From Candidatus Pseudobacter hemicellulosilyticus (lineage in GTDB: Bacteria > Bacteroidota > Bacteroidia > Chitinophagales > Chitinophagaceae): DNA of 64,000 nucleotides. Location of the stretch: assembly GCA_029202545.1 (NCBI GenBank), contig CP119311.1:2542001-2606000 (forward strand). The letters are read 5' to 3'. This document shows, one piece after another, positions 27,556 through 37,427 of this stretch. A program made the translations under genes and the position numbers. Position 1 is the stretch's first letter. The number at the start of each line of letters is the position of its first letter. A model generated the notes under the pieces. The model was given only the letters and a program-made list of their open reading frames with translations. It was not told the DNA's origin and searched no databases.

Positions 27556-29229
27556 ATGAAAATTGCTAACTATATTTCTACGGCCCTGGTTTTTATGGCA
27601 GTCATGGCCCTATGTGCCGGCTGTAAAAAGGATTTCCTGGAACGGGCGCCCAGCGATCTGATAACGGCCGATGAGACCTTCGGCAATATCGAGAACGCAG
27701 AAGATTTCCTGAACAATGCCTACGATATTTTTCCCAGCTGGTTCTACAAACCTGTAGATGGCGGTGTATGGGCGCTGGCTTCCGGTACTGATGAAGCCGA
27801 GCAGATCTGGGATGCAGACCGCGATGTCAACTTCTTCAACACCGGCAATGTGAACCCGCAGTATTTTCCCATGTACGACCGGTACTTTGATCTCTACGCT
27901 ACCATCCGCCGCGCTAATATCCTGCTGGAGAATTACGACAAGATCCCCGATGAGATCGGCTCCGGCAGCCAGGAGATCACCCGGAAGAAACGCCTCAAGG
28001 GAGAGGCCTTCGGCCTGATCGCCTATTGCTATTTTGAACTGTTCAAGATGTGGGGTGATGTGGCTATTGTCAAAACCTCCCTTGATTTCAGTGATCCCAA
28101 TGTGAACCAGCTGCACCGCAGCCCGGTGAGTGAGGTATATGCTTATGTATTGCAGAATGTGGATTCGGCAGTCAATATCCTGCCAGCCAGCTACCAGTCG
28201 GACGCCCTCTATGGCCGCATGACGTCCACGGCTGTCAGGTCCATTGCTGCCCGCGCCAGCCTCTACTATGCCAGTGCGTTGTTCAATAAGGATAACCTGA
28301 AAGAACGTTGGGAGGAAGCGGCTCGTATGAACAAGGCAGCCATCGACTATGCCGGGCAGAATGGCTTTGCGCTTTCTGAAACAGCCAGCGATAAGTTCTC
28401 CGCCTACGAACGCGTATTCCAGGATACCCGTAATTCAGAAGTGCTGTTCACCCGTTTCGGGATGAATACCAGGAGTTATTATGATAACTGGGACAAGATC
28501 ACTGAGTCTACCGGCTTCGGTGGCGATGGCGGCACCCAGCCGCTCCAGGAAATGGTGGACTCCTATGAAATGAGCAATGGCCTGCCCATCACCGATCCCG
28601 GTAGTCTCTATAATGAGCAGCAGCCCTATCTCAACCGTGATCCCCGTTTTTATTATACCATCAACTACCATGGCCGCAGCTGGAAGGGCCGGAATTTCAA
28701 TATGAAGAATGGCGGGCAGGACCGCATCACCTGGACGCCCGCGCCCAACTACTATGTGCGCAAGATCCTGGCCGAAGAATACAATCTCTTCACCTATTCC
28801 AACTATCGCTACCGCCCCTGGGTATTGTTCCGGATAACAGAGCTGTACCTGAACTATGCCGAAGCGCTGAACGAAGCGGATGGGGATATCACGGAGATCT
28901 ATGGGGCTGTCAATAAGATCAGGCGCCGGGTCAATATGCCCGACCTGCCTGCCGGATTGAACAAGACCCAGCTGCGGGACCGTATCCGCCGTGAACGCCG
29001 GGTGGAACTGGCTTTTGAAGGACACCGGTTCTGGGATGTGCGCCGCTGGAAGATTGCGGAGTTCACAGATAATGTGGAAGTGCATGGGATACTGGTCAAT
29101 GACGACAATTCCTATAGCACCAGCCTGATTGAAAAGCGGAATTTCAATCCCGCCAAAAACTACCTGCTGCCCATCCCGCAGCCGGAGATAGACAAGAACC
29201 CCAATTTTGTGCAGAACCCCGGTTACTGA
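27556..29229 (+). CDS. SusD/RagB-family outer-membrane lipoprotein (locus 2)
   Basis: 557 residues, lipobox LCAGC (Cys23) followed by KKDFLERAPSD. The TPR scaffold segments (KRLKGEAFGLIAYCYFELFKMWGD) and the RagB C-terminus (IRRERRVELAFEGHRFWDVRRW, then ENPNF-type end) are clear. Ligand-binding partner of the SusC encoded 8 bp upstream. Length is typical for SusD proteins that handle branched glycans. Confidence 0.95.
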   Translation: MKIANYISTALVFMAVMALCAGCKKDFLERAPSDLITADETFGNIENAEDFLNNAYDIFPSWFYKPVDGGVWALASGTDEAEQIWDADRDVNFFNTGNVNPQYFPMYDRYFDLYATIRRANILLENYDKIPDEIGSGSQEITRKKRLKGEAFGLIAYCYFELFKMWGDVAIVKTSLDFSDPNVNQLHRSPVSEVYAYVLQNVDSAVNILPASYQSDALYGRMTSTAVRSIAARASLYYASALFNKDNLKERWEEAARMNKAAIDYAGQNGFALSETASDKFSAYERVFQDTRNSEVLFTRFGMNTRSYYDNWDKITESTGFGGDGGTQPLQEMVDSYEMSNGLPITDPGSLYNEQQPYLNRDPRFYYTINYHGRSWKGRNFNMKNGGQDRITWTPAPNYYVRKILAEEYNLFTYSNYRYRPWVLFRITELYLNYAEALNEADGDITEIYGAVNKIRRRVNMPDLPAGLNKTQLRDRIRRERRVELAFEGHRFWDVRRWKIAEFTDNVEVHGILVNDDNSYSTSLIEKRNFNPAKNYLLPIPQPEIDKNPNFVQNPGY

Positions 29230-29260
29230 TCCGGCTGCCTTACCCTCAATTTTCAGAACA

Positions 29261-30238
29261 ATGAAATACCTGAGCATATACTTTATTGCAGCAGCCGTTC
29301 TCCTGGTGGCTGGCTGCAGCAAGGATGAGCTGCCTTTCAGCAATAGTGCCGGCAACAACAGGATCTTTATGACGCAGGCCAAAAAGGCTTTTTATGAAGC
29401 CATCGTCAACCAGCGCACACCGGCGCAGTCCGATAGCCTGGTGCCTTTTTTCATGAATGCTACCCTGGCCGGCTGGGGTTATGAATATGCGCCGGAAGAT
29501 ATTCCCCTGGAATTTGAACTGGACTACAGCACCTGGGATTCGCTGAATGCGGCTCGCCAGGAGGCTGGTCTGCCTCTCTGGGAACGCGTGCCCGACAGCA
29601 TCTTCAGCTTTCCGGATGGCAACGCTGTTATTCCCCGGGGAAGTTATTACAGCAATGATATCGCCTTTACCATCAGCGCCCGCAAAATGCCCGACGGCCA
29701 TAATTACCTGGTGCCGGTCCGCCTGAAAAAGGTTGGTGCAGGCTTTACGCTCAACGAGGAGTTGTCCATTGCCTATTACCAGCTGAAGCTCTCGCCGCCG
29801 GTGGAGCTGTCGCGCCGGGGCTGGACCATCAAGGAGGTCAGCTCCCAGGAAACAGTAGGGGAAGGACCTAACAACGGCCTGGCCCGTTTTATCCTGGATG
29901 GCAATAAAGCCACTTTCTGGCATACCAAGTACCTGGATGGGCTGGACCAGCTGCCCCATCACCTGGTGATTGATATGCAGCAGCCGCAATCCCTGCTGGG
30001 CCTGAATATTACAGGCAGGCAGGGATCGGAGCATGGCAATCCAAATATTGTGGATATCCAGCTGAGTGATGACGGCAATACCTGGAGCCAGCCCATCACG
30101 CTGGAGCTGGACAATACCGAAAGGACCCAGATCCGGTATTTTAAATCGGCCCAGACTGGCCGTTACCTCAAGCTCACCGTGCGTGTGACCATGGGGAATA
30201 CCGCTTTCACTTACCTGAGTGAGGTGGCTGCTTTTTAA
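29261..30238 (+). CDS. Surface lipoprotein with DUF1735-like and F5/8 type C domains (locus 2)
   Basis: 325 residues from the ATG at 29261, with lipobox LVAGC (Cys18) and CSKDELP. The N-terminal half carries the DUF1735-like pattern (RKMPDGHNYLVPVRLKKV). The C-terminal half (about 185-325) is a discoidin-type domain: GWTIKEVSSQE, ARFILDGNKATFWHTKY, HHLVIDMQQPQ, VDIQLSDDGNTW. It should be a surface glycan-binding protein. Same place and layout as the lipoprotein at 10426-11358 of locus 1, so the two loci share an ancestor for this module. Confidence 0.85.
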   Translation: MKYLSIYFIAAAVLLVAGCSKDELPFSNSAGNNRIFMTQAKKAFYEAIVNQRTPAQSDSLVPFFMNATLAGWGYEYAPEDIPLEFELDYSTWDSLNAARQEAGLPLWERVPDSIFSFPDGNAVIPRGSYYSNDIAFTISARKMPDGHNYLVPVRLKKVGAGFTLNEELSIAYYQLKLSPPVELSRRGWTIKEVSSQETVGEGPNNGLARFILDGNKATFWHTKYLDGLDQLPHHLVIDMQQPQSLLGLNITGRQGSEHGNPNIVDIQLSDDGNTWSQPITLELDNTERTQIRYFKSAQTGRYLKLTVRVTMGNTAFTYLSEVAAF

Positions 30239-30279
30239 GCAGGTGCTTTATTGATTGACCTATTAATTGATCTATTACT

Positions 30280-32223
30280 ATGCAGATGAAATACCCTGCC
30301 TGGATATGCCTTGCCCTGCTGATCCTGAATGCCGCAACCTTGCTGGCGCAGACCAGCTACAAGGTGCAGAGCCCTGATAAAAAACTGACAGCCCGATTTT
30401 TTGTGCGTGATGAAAAAGCGGGATACCAGCTGGCTGTCAACGGCCAACCCGTACTGCTGGATTCCCGGCTGGGGCTGGTGACCAGTACCGCCGACCTGTC
30501 CACGGGATTAACATTGGAATCCGCTTCAAAACCTATCCGTGTCCGGGATCAATATGTATTGAAGAATGCTAAACGGTCATCTATATCCGTAGACGCCTGG
30601 GAGCGGCGTTTCACCCTGCGAACAACCACCGGCCAAAAGCTGGTGGTTATTTTCCGGCTCTCCAATGATGGCCTGGCCTTCCGGTACGCGCTGCCCGGCA
30701 CTGCCGCCGCTCCGTTGCGTATCCTGGAAGAACAAAGCAGCTTCCACTTTCCGGCCAATACCCGTGGGTGGCTGCAGCCCATGGCTGATGCCAAAACAGG
30801 CTGGGAACAAACCAATCCTTCTTACGAAGAATACTACCAGAAAGACATTCCTGCCGGCACTGCTTCTCCCACAGCGGCGGGCTGGGTTTTTCCGGCCCTC
30901 TTTAAAACAGGCGACAATTGGGTACTGCTCAGTGAAGCCGGGCTGGACCGCAGTTACAGCGCTACCCGCCTGCAACAGCATTCGTCCGATAATGAATACC
31001 GGATCGGTTTTCCGCAGGCCGCAGAAGTGCTGGTGAAAGGCGCAAAGCCCGGACCGGTGCATAACCTGCCCTGGGAAACGCCCTGGCGCATCATTGCAGC
31101 AGGCAGCCTGAAAACACTGGTAGAATCTACACTGGGCACTGACCTGGCGGCGCCTGCCATCAAAGTGGATACGGCATTGGTTCGTCCCGGCAAAGCCGCC
31201 TGGAGTTGGGCTATTTATAAAGATGATTCTACGGTATACGGCGCACAAAAGCGGTTCATAGATTATGCCCATGATATGAACTGGGAATACTGCCTGGTGG
31301 ATGCATTGTGGGATACACAGATCGGCTACGATAAAATCAAAGAACTGGCCAGCTATGCCGCCGCTAAAAAAGTGGGACTGCTGCTCTGGTACAATTCCGC
31401 GGGCAACTGGAATACGGTCAATATCACCCCCAAGGATAAACTGCTGACCCGGGAACAGCGTCGCAAAGAATTTGCGTTGCTGCGGGATATGGGTATCAAA
31501 GGTGTGAAGATCGATTTCTTTGGCGGGGACGACCAGTCCATGATCGGGTATTACCTCGATATCCTGGACGATGCAGCCGATTATGGCCTGCTGGTCAATT
31601 TCCATGGCTGCACCCTGCCCCGTGGCTGGCAGCGGACCTATCCGCACCTGATGACCATGGAGTCCATCAAAGGGTTTGAGTTCATTACGTTTGAACAGGC
31701 CAATGCGGATGAGGAACCGGCGCATGCTGCCACTATTCCTTTCACCCGGAATATTTTTGATCCCATGGATTTTACGCCCATGGCCCTGCACAGCATCCCG
31801 AAGATCAACCGCAGGACCACAGCGGCTTTTGAGCTGGCCCTGTCTGTAGTATTCCTCTCAGGCATCCAGCATTTTGCTGAAACGCCGGAAGGCATGGCCG
31901 CCATGCCTGGCTTTGTAAAGGACTACCTGCGGCAATTGCCTGCCTACTGGGAGGATACGCGCTTCCTGGATGGATATCCCGGTCGCTATTTTGCCGTGGC
32001 CCGTCGCTCCGGCCAGCGCTGGTACCTGGCGGCTATTAACGGCGGAACGGAGCCGCGATCTTTACAATTGGACTGTAGCTTTTTGCCACCCAATAAAAAG
32101 ATAATACTGCTGGCCGATGGGCCTGCCGGTTCTCTTACCCGGCAGGAGCTTACGCTGCCAGCCAATAAAAAACTGCCAGTGACATTACCGCCTCATGGCG
32201 GGCTGGTGCTGCTGGTGGACTGA
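30280..32223 (+). CDS. GH97 glycosidase, retaining (alpha-galactosidase-like) branch
   Basis: 647 residues with signal peptide (cleavage near LLAQT). The N-terminal GH97 beta-sandwich (about 25-285) carries SPDKKLTARF and the typical ...RYALPG region. The (beta/alpha)8 barrel (about 300-555) has KIDFFGGDDQ with Asp412 and ESIKGFE with Glu467. Asp412 and Glu467 lie at the positions of the nucleophile and acid/base of the retaining enzyme BtGal97a (Asp415, Glu470). This favours the retaining alpha-galactosidase-type branch over the inverting SusB type. A C-terminal beta domain ends the protein. Fits removal of alpha-galactosyl or related side chains beside the GH27 enzymes of the same operon. 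Confidence 0.9.
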   Translation: MQMKYPAWICLALLILNAATLLAQTSYKVQSPDKKLTARFFVRDEKAGYQLAVNGQPVLLDSRLGLVTSTADLSTGLTLESASKPIRVRDQYVLKNAKRSSISVDAWERRFTLRTTTGQKLVVIFRLSNDGLAFRYALPGTAAAPLRILEEQSSFHFPANTRGWLQPMADAKTGWEQTNPSYEEYYQKDIPAGTASPTAAGWVFPALFKTGDNWVLLSEAGLDRSYSATRLQQHSSDNEYRIGFPQAAEVLVKGAKPGPVHNLPWETPWRIIAAGSLKTLVESTLGTDLAAPAIKVDTALVRPGKAAWSWAIYKDDSTVYGAQKRFIDYAHDMNWEYCLVDALWDTQIGYDKIKELASYAAAKKVGLLLWYNSAGNWNTVNITPKDKLLTREQRRKEFALLRDMGIKGVKIDFFGGDDQSMIGYYLDILDDAADYGLLVNFHGCTLPRGWQRTYPHLMTMESIKGFEFITFEQANADEEPAHAATIPFTRNIFDPMDFTPMALHSIPKINRRTTAAFELALSVVFLSGIQHFAETPEGMAAMPGFVKDYLRQLPAYWEDTRFLDGYPGRYFAVARRSGQRWYLAAINGGTEPRSLQLDCSFLPPNKKIILLADGPAGSLTRQELTLPANKKLPVTLPPHGGLVLLVD

Positions 32224-32254
32224 TCAACATTTTTTCATCCTAAACATTGTTTGT

Positions 32255-34243
32255 ATGAAATACCTGATCCTTGGATGGGCCATAAGCCTCTTTGGCTGTG
32301 CCAAACAATTCCATGAACAACCTGTTGCGGATTCCGCAAAGACGGCTTTCCTGCTGGGCACCGGAACCGTGACTACTTATCCCTGGCCCGCCAGTCTGCC
32401 GGCGGCGTATAAGTCTACCGTCTTCACTGTTACCGCCAATGGCAGCGGCATCAATCTCTACAATGCGGGCAATAACAGCTGGAACAATCCTGTCAGCTAT
32501 GGTCAGTTTGATATGTCGGGCGGTACGGTGACCGTCGCCGTTACCCCTGGATTTTCTTACAGTACGTTTAAAATAGTGCCGGCTTCCCTGGGCTTAACAG
32601 GCACCAAAAGCGGCAGCACCATTACGTTTGAGCTGCCCAGTCCGCAGCAGGTGACCCTGGTCTTCGACAATAATTACCAGGGCCGGGTACTGCACCTGTT
32701 CGCAGAAAAAGCGGAGACCAATATTCCCAGTCCCACGGATCCTAATGTGGCATATTATGCGCCTGGTTATTATGATCTCAGTGGCTCATCGCCCATTACC
32801 CTTGCTTCCAACCAGACCCTGTACATCGCCGGCGGCGCGGTGATCCGGGGTCGCGTAAAAATTGACGGGGTCAGCAATGTGACTGTCCGTGGCCGGGGCA
32901 TTCTTTTGAATGATTATAACAGCGCCACAGATAATATTGCCCTGGCCCTGGGTGGCGTAACCAATGCCACGGTCCGGGATATTATTGTCAGCAGGAATAT
33001 CGGTAGCTGGACTTCCTCCATGCACGGTTGCAGTTTTGTGAATGTGATCAACTACAAAGCGGTGAGCCCCAAATTCGCCAGCACGGATGGCTTCAATATC
33101 AACAGCAGTCATGATATCCTGTTTGATAGTGTATTTATCCATTCGGCAGATGACGCCATTGCCATCAAGGGCATGTCCAATGTGTCGCCCGCCAGTTCCC
33201 TGCCCGTGTACAATATCACGTATAAAAATGCCAAGCTCTGGGCCGATGCCAACAATGCTATCGGTATTGGCGCAGAAACAAAGGCATCCCGCTTTGAAAA
33301 TATCCGTTTCGAGAATATTGATGTGCTGTACAATTTTGACGACCGGGATCATCCCAATGTGCTGCCGGACCGATCGGCCATCAATATCTTCTCCCTGGAA
33401 GGCACGTATTTTAAGGATATCCATTTTGAGAATATCCGGGTGGAGAAAGCCAAAAGGCTGATCAACATCCATATGGATGAGACCTTCTACTTTGGCGCCC
33501 TTACCGGCAACTGGACATCCTATCCAGGCAATATGCGGAATATCACCTACAAGAATATCACGTCTACTTCCGACGGCAGCAATGAGATCAAGCTCCAGGG
33601 CTGGAATGATGGACATCGCATTGATACCGTCCGCTTCGAGAATATACAGATCAACGGCAGCTACGTCAATAACTTCTCCGACAGCCGCTTCAACATCAAC
33701 CGTTTTGCCAATGCATTGACACTGGTGCATCCCGGTGGAACAGTGAATGGGGATAAGTACAACGCCTCGGCAGATTTTGCCACTACCCAGGGCAAGCGTC
33801 ACTGGTATTACCGCGGCTGGAAAGCGGGCGTAGGGAACTACAACTATACCTGGAACCCGGATGCTTCCAATCACTGGCGCGGTCCCAATGCCTATGATGC
33901 TATCTGGAATGGTAGCGGCAATGTATACCTGCACCCGGACAACAGCAGCCAGGCCATGCTGGAATGGCAGGCGCCCAAGGCTGGTACGGTGCGCATCACC
34001 GGCCTGGTCAAAAAAGGCAATACCGATGGTGGTGATGGCGTGAACGTCAGCATCTGGCAGAACGGTACCATGGTATGGCCATCCACCGGCTGGCAGACCA
34101 TTGCCTGGAATGATGGCACAGGTGTGTCTCATGACTTCACCATCAATGTGGCTTTCGGCGATGTGATCTCTTTCCGGGTAGACCAGCGTTCGGATCCCGG
34201 ATGGGATACCACGTTCTGGGGGCCCGAGATCATTTACCAGTAA
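32255..34243 (+). CDS. Right-handed beta-helix glycoside hydrolase, GH28/GH49-like, with C-terminal beta domain
   Basis: 662-residue lipoprotein (lipobox SLFGC, Cys15). Residues about 35-150 form a beta-sandwich like the N-terminal domain of GH49 enzymes. Residues about 165-480 are a parallel beta-helix with STDGFNI (Asp278) and HSADDAIAI (Asp299, Asp300). The 21/22 spacing equals that of the catalytic Asp triad in GH28 polygalacturonases. The GHG histidine of GH28 is absent (NNAIGIGAE at the expected place), as in GH49. Residues about 540-662 form a separate beta domain, possibly carbohydrate-binding. It is likely an endo-acting depolymerase of the locus 2 substrate. Family assignment stays open. 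Confidence 0.78.
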   Translation: MKYLILGWAISLFGCAKQFHEQPVADSAKTAFLLGTGTVTTYPWPASLPAAYKSTVFTVTANGSGINLYNAGNNSWNNPVSYGQFDMSGGTVTVAVTPGFSYSTFKIVPASLGLTGTKSGSTITFELPSPQQVTLVFDNNYQGRVLHLFAEKAETNIPSPTDPNVAYYAPGYYDLSGSSPITLASNQTLYIAGGAVIRGRVKIDGVSNVTVRGRGILLNDYNSATDNIALALGGVTNATVRDIIVSRNIGSWTSSMHGCSFVNVINYKAVSPKFASTDGFNINSSHDILFDSVFIHSADDAIAIKGMSNVSPASSLPVYNITYKNAKLWADANNAIGIGAETKASRFENIRFENIDVLYNFDDRDHPNVLPDRSAINIFSLEGTYFKDIHFENIRVEKAKRLINIHMDETFYFGALTGNWTSYPGNMRNITYKNITSTSDGSNEIKLQGWNDGHRIDTVRFENIQINGSYVNNFSDSRFNINRFANALTLVHPGGTVNGDKYNASADFATTQGKRHWYYRGWKAGVGNYNYTWNPDASNHWRGPNAYDAIWNGSGNVYLHPDNSSQAMLEWQAPKAGTVRITGLVKKGNTDGGDGVNVSIWQNGTMVWPSTGWQTIAWNDGTGVSHDFTINVAFGDVISFRVDQRSDPGWDTTFWGPEIIYQ

Positions 34244-34272
34244 TTTTTCTCACCAAAACTTTCTTCTGTCTC

Positions 34273-35211
34273 ATGTATAAATGGCTTTGTATCCTGCTGG
34301 CCCTGACAGGGCCGCAGGTGCTGCCGGCACAGGACCGGCCGGTATATCTTTTTTCCTATTTCAAAGACAATGGGCAGGATGGACTGCACCTGGCTTACAG
34401 TGAAGATGCGCTGCAATGGACGGCGCTCAATAAAGATGCTGCGCTGCTGTCGCCCGCGCTGGGCCAGAACAAGCTCATGCGGGATCCCTGTATCATCCGT
34501 GGTGGCGATGGCTTGTTCCACCTGGTGTTCACCATCAGCTGGAAGGAGCCGTCTATTGGTTATGCTTCTTCCAAAGATTTGGTGCATTGGTCGCCCCAAA
34601 AGCAGATCCCGGTATTGCAGCAGGATAGCGGGGTGCGCAATTGCTGGGCGCCGGAGATCACCTATGATCCGGCCACAAAGGAATACCTGATCTATTGGTC
34701 GTCCACCATTACCGGCCGCTTCCCGGCTGGTACGGAATCGGAGGACGGGTTCAATCATCGGATCTACTGTGTCACTACCAAAGACTTCAACGCTTTTTCT
34801 GAAACCAGGTTATTGTACGAACCAGGGTTCAACGTGATTGATGCGTCCATCGTGCGTGATGGCAAACGCTGGGTGATGTTCCTGAAGGATGAAAGCCTGC
34901 AACCTGTGCCGGCCAAGAACCTGAAGCTTGCGTTTGCCCGCAAACTGGCTGGTCCTTACAGCCCCGCCACTGCGCCCATCACTGGTCAATACTGGGCGGA
35001 AGGACCTGCTACGGTGAAGAAGGACAACCAATGGTTGCTGTATTTTGATAAATACCAGGAGGGCAGTTACGGGGCCATGAGCAGTACTGATCTGCGGAAC
35101 TGGAAAGATATTTCAGATAAGATCAGTCTGCCCAAAGGCATCCGTCATGGCAGCATCTTTACTGTCACCCGTGCTGAATTTGATCACCTGTTAATGCATA
35201 CGTTGAAATGA
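34273..35211 (+). CDS. GH43-like five-bladed beta-propeller glycosidase
   Basis: 312 residues with a signal peptide (cleavage near VLPAQD). The propeller shows the three GH43-clan acids in order: Asp71 in LMRDPCI (base), Asp190 in NVIDASIV (pKa modulator) and Glu243 in YWAEGPA (acid). WAPEITYD at 125-132 is also typical. The subfamily is uncertain; related propellers act as arabinofuranosidases or galactosidases. It starts 29 bp after the beta-helix gene and its stop overlaps the next start (ATGA at 35208-35211). Confidence 0.82.
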   Translation: MYKWLCILLALTGPQVLPAQDRPVYLFSYFKDNGQDGLHLAYSEDALQWTALNKDAALLSPALGQNKLMRDPCIIRGGDGLFHLVFTISWKEPSIGYASSKDLVHWSPQKQIPVLQQDSGVRNCWAPEITYDPATKEYLIYWSSTITGRFPAGTESEDGFNHRIYCVTTKDFNAFSETRLLYEPGFNVIDASIVRDGKRWVMFLKDESLQPVPAKNLKLAFARKLAGPYSPATAPITGQYWAEGPATVKKDNQWLLYFDKYQEGSYGAMSSTDLRNWKDISDKISLPKGIRHGSIFTVTRAEFDHLLMHTLK

Positions 35212-37406
35212 AGCAATTGTTGTTTGTGCTGTTTGTATGGTGCTGGTCGGGACCGCTGATGGCCCAACAGCAGGAGCCTGTTATTCACCTGCAACCCTGG
35301 ACATTCAATACTGGTGCGGATCCTGCCTGGCTGCAACCTGACTTTAATGATAGCCACTGGCGGCTGATGCCGGTGCCTGCCCATTGGGAAGAAGAAGGCC
35401 TGCCGGATTATGATGGCTATGCCTGTTACCGGACCAGGGCTGTCATCCCTTCCTCCATGCGCCGCCCTTCGGCGCTGGGACTGCGTTTTGAGATGGGCGC
35501 CATTGATGATTTTGATTCCGTGTTTGTGAATGGGCATTGTATTGGCGCTTCTACTGAATTCAGAGAGGATAGGGTATATGTAGTATTGTACGATGAAGGT
35601 ATCATTCGCTGGGACCAGGAGAATGTGGTGGCAGTGAAAGTGCTGGACAAATATGGCTGGGGTGGTATGTACCGGGGGCAGCCCAGCATCAAAAATGCCG
35701 GCCTGGATGAATTTGTGCATATTGACCGCAACCTCAATTACTGGGATTTTGGCAAGGATGGCCAGCTGTCCAAATCTATCTCCATCAATGCTAAAAGACC
35801 TGTGCTCATTGAAGGTTCGCTCAATATTACCCTGGTTGATCCTGTCAATGGCAAACGAAAGCAATTGTTATCCCGGGCGGTCAGGTTCTCGAAAGAAAAA
35901 CCTGCTGTCATGCCCTTTGTACTGCAACTGCCGGCGCAGCGCTCTTTCCAGCTGCAATATACTTTCCGCAGTAAGCAGGGGAAGGCCACACTGACTACAG
36001 GTGAAACGCCACCATACCTGTTGACGCCTGTTGCTTCCGAAAAACCGGTCATCAATGGACCTGCCCGGTATGGTGTGCGGCCCGGATCGCCAGTATTATA
36101 CCGGATACCAATAACCGGAGTAAGGCCTATGCGGATAGAGGCCCTGCAATTGCCGGAAGGATTAACACTGGATACAGGTACCGGTATTATCAGTGGCCGT
36201 ATCCGGCAGGAGGGCAGCTATGAAGTGCTGCTGAAAGCAGGCAATGCCGCAGGCAGAACAGAGCGGCGGTTTCAATTTGTAGTGGGGCAGCAGCAGGCCC
36301 TCACACCGCCCCTGGGCTGGAACAGCTGGAATGCCTGGGGCATACGGGTGGATGATCAGAAGATACGTGCTGCGGCCAATGCGCTGGTGGGGGAAGGACT
36401 GGCGGACTATGGCTGGCAATATATCAATATTGACGATGGCTGGCAGCATCCCCAACGGGCTGCCGACAGCAGTATCCGCAGCAATGAGCGCTTCCCGGAT
36501 ATGAAGGCGCTGGCGGATCATATCCATGGGCTGGGACTGAAATTCGGCCTGTATTCCAGCCCCGGACCTGCTACCTGCGCCGGCTTCACGGGCAGTTACA
36601 AAAACGAAGCGCTGGATGCCGCTGCCTGGGCAGCCTGGGGGGTAGACCTGGTGAAATATGATCTCTGCAGTTACCAGCACCTGGTACCTGACCGGGAGCG
36701 GATACATATGCAGGCGCCCTATGACCTCATGGGCCGCTGCCTGGCGCAGCAGCCGCGAGATATTCTCTACAGCCTTTGCCAGTATGGCTGGGGCAAGGTA
36801 TGGGAATGGGGTGAAGCGGTGGGCGGCCAGCTCTGGCGGACCGGTGATGATATTGAAGATACCTGGAGCAGTGTTTCGTCCATAGGTTTTGAGCAGGAAG
36901 ACAAGCGGCCTTATGCCGGTCCGGGACACTGGAATGACCCGGATATGCTGGTAGTAGGCACGGTAGGCTGGGGCTATCCCCGTCCTTCGCGCCTGACACC
37001 GGATGAGCAATACACGCATGTGGGATTGTGGAGCCTGCTGGCAGCGCCGCTGCTGATCGGCTGCGATCTGCAGGACATCAATCCCTTCACCCGCAACCTG
37101 CTTTGCAATAGCGAGGTACTGGCTATCAACCAGGATCCGCTGGGTTTGCAGGCCAGCAGAATCTACCAGGTGGACAGTATCCAGGTATACAGTAAAAAAA
37201 TGTCGGATGGTTCTTATGACATAGGAATAATTAATGGGACGAGCCAATATAGAGCGATCACTGCCACTGCTGCGATGCTGGGCATGAAAGGCGGCTTTAC
37301 CATGCGCGACTGCTGGCGGCAGCGGGACCTCGGATCCTATAGAGGACCCTGGAAACTGGGGCTGCCTGCCCATGGCATGCTGCTGCTCCGTTGTCAGCCA
37401 TTATAA
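35208..37406 (+). CDS. GH27 alpha-galactosidase-like enzyme with N-terminal galactose-binding domain (copy A)
   Basis: 732 residues with signal peptide (cleavage near PLMAQQ). Residues about 25-180 are a galactose-binding-like jelly roll (FNDSHWRLMPVPAHWE, FVNGHCIGAS). Residues 275-360 are an Ig-like put_Ig domain (PVLYRIPITG, LPEGLTLD). The GH27 barrel runs from 365 (GWNSWNAWG) with NIDDGW at 407-412, nucleophile Asp485 in VKYDLC and acid/base Asp548 in WRTGDDIEDTW, aligned with Asp170 and Asp231 of human alpha-galactosidase A. A C-terminal beta domain follows. GH27 enzymes cleave alpha-galactosides or beta-L-arabinopyranosides. Translationally coupled to the GH43-like gene upstream and followed by its own paralogue. 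Confidence 0.92.
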   Translation: MKQLLFVLFVWCWSGPLMAQQQEPVIHLQPWTFNTGADPAWLQPDFNDSHWRLMPVPAHWEEEGLPDYDGYACYRTRAVIPSSMRRPSALGLRFEMGAIDDFDSVFVNGHCIGASTEFREDRVYVVLYDEGIIRWDQENVVAVKVLDKYGWGGMYRGQPSIKNAGLDEFVHIDRNLNYWDFGKDGQLSKSISINAKRPVLIEGSLNITLVDPVNGKRKQLLSRAVRFSKEKPAVMPFVLQLPAQRSFQLQYTFRSKQGKATLTTGETPPYLLTPVASEKPVINGPARYGVRPGSPVLYRIPITGVRPMRIEALQLPEGLTLDTGTGIISGRIRQEGSYEVLLKAGNAAGRTERRFQFVVGQQQALTPPLGWNSWNAWGIRVDDQKIRAAANALVGEGLADYGWQYINIDDGWQHPQRAADSSIRSNERFPDMKALADHIHGLGLKFGLYSSPGPATCAGFTGSYKNEALDAAAWAAWGVDLVKYDLCSYQHLVPDRERIHMQAPYDLMGRCLAQQPRDILYSLCQYGWGKVWEWGEAVGGQLWRTGDDIEDTWSSVSSIGFEQEDKRPYAGPGHWNDPDMLVVGTVGWGYPRPSRLTPDEQYTHVGLWSLLAAPLLIGCDLQDINPFTRNLLCNSEVLAINQDPLGLQASRIYQVDSIQVYSKKMSDGSYDIGIINGTSQYRAITATAAMLGMKGGFTMRDCWRQRDLGSYRGPWKLGLPAHGMLLLRCQPL

Positions 37407-37427
37407 TTTCGAACCAAAAAAATAAAA

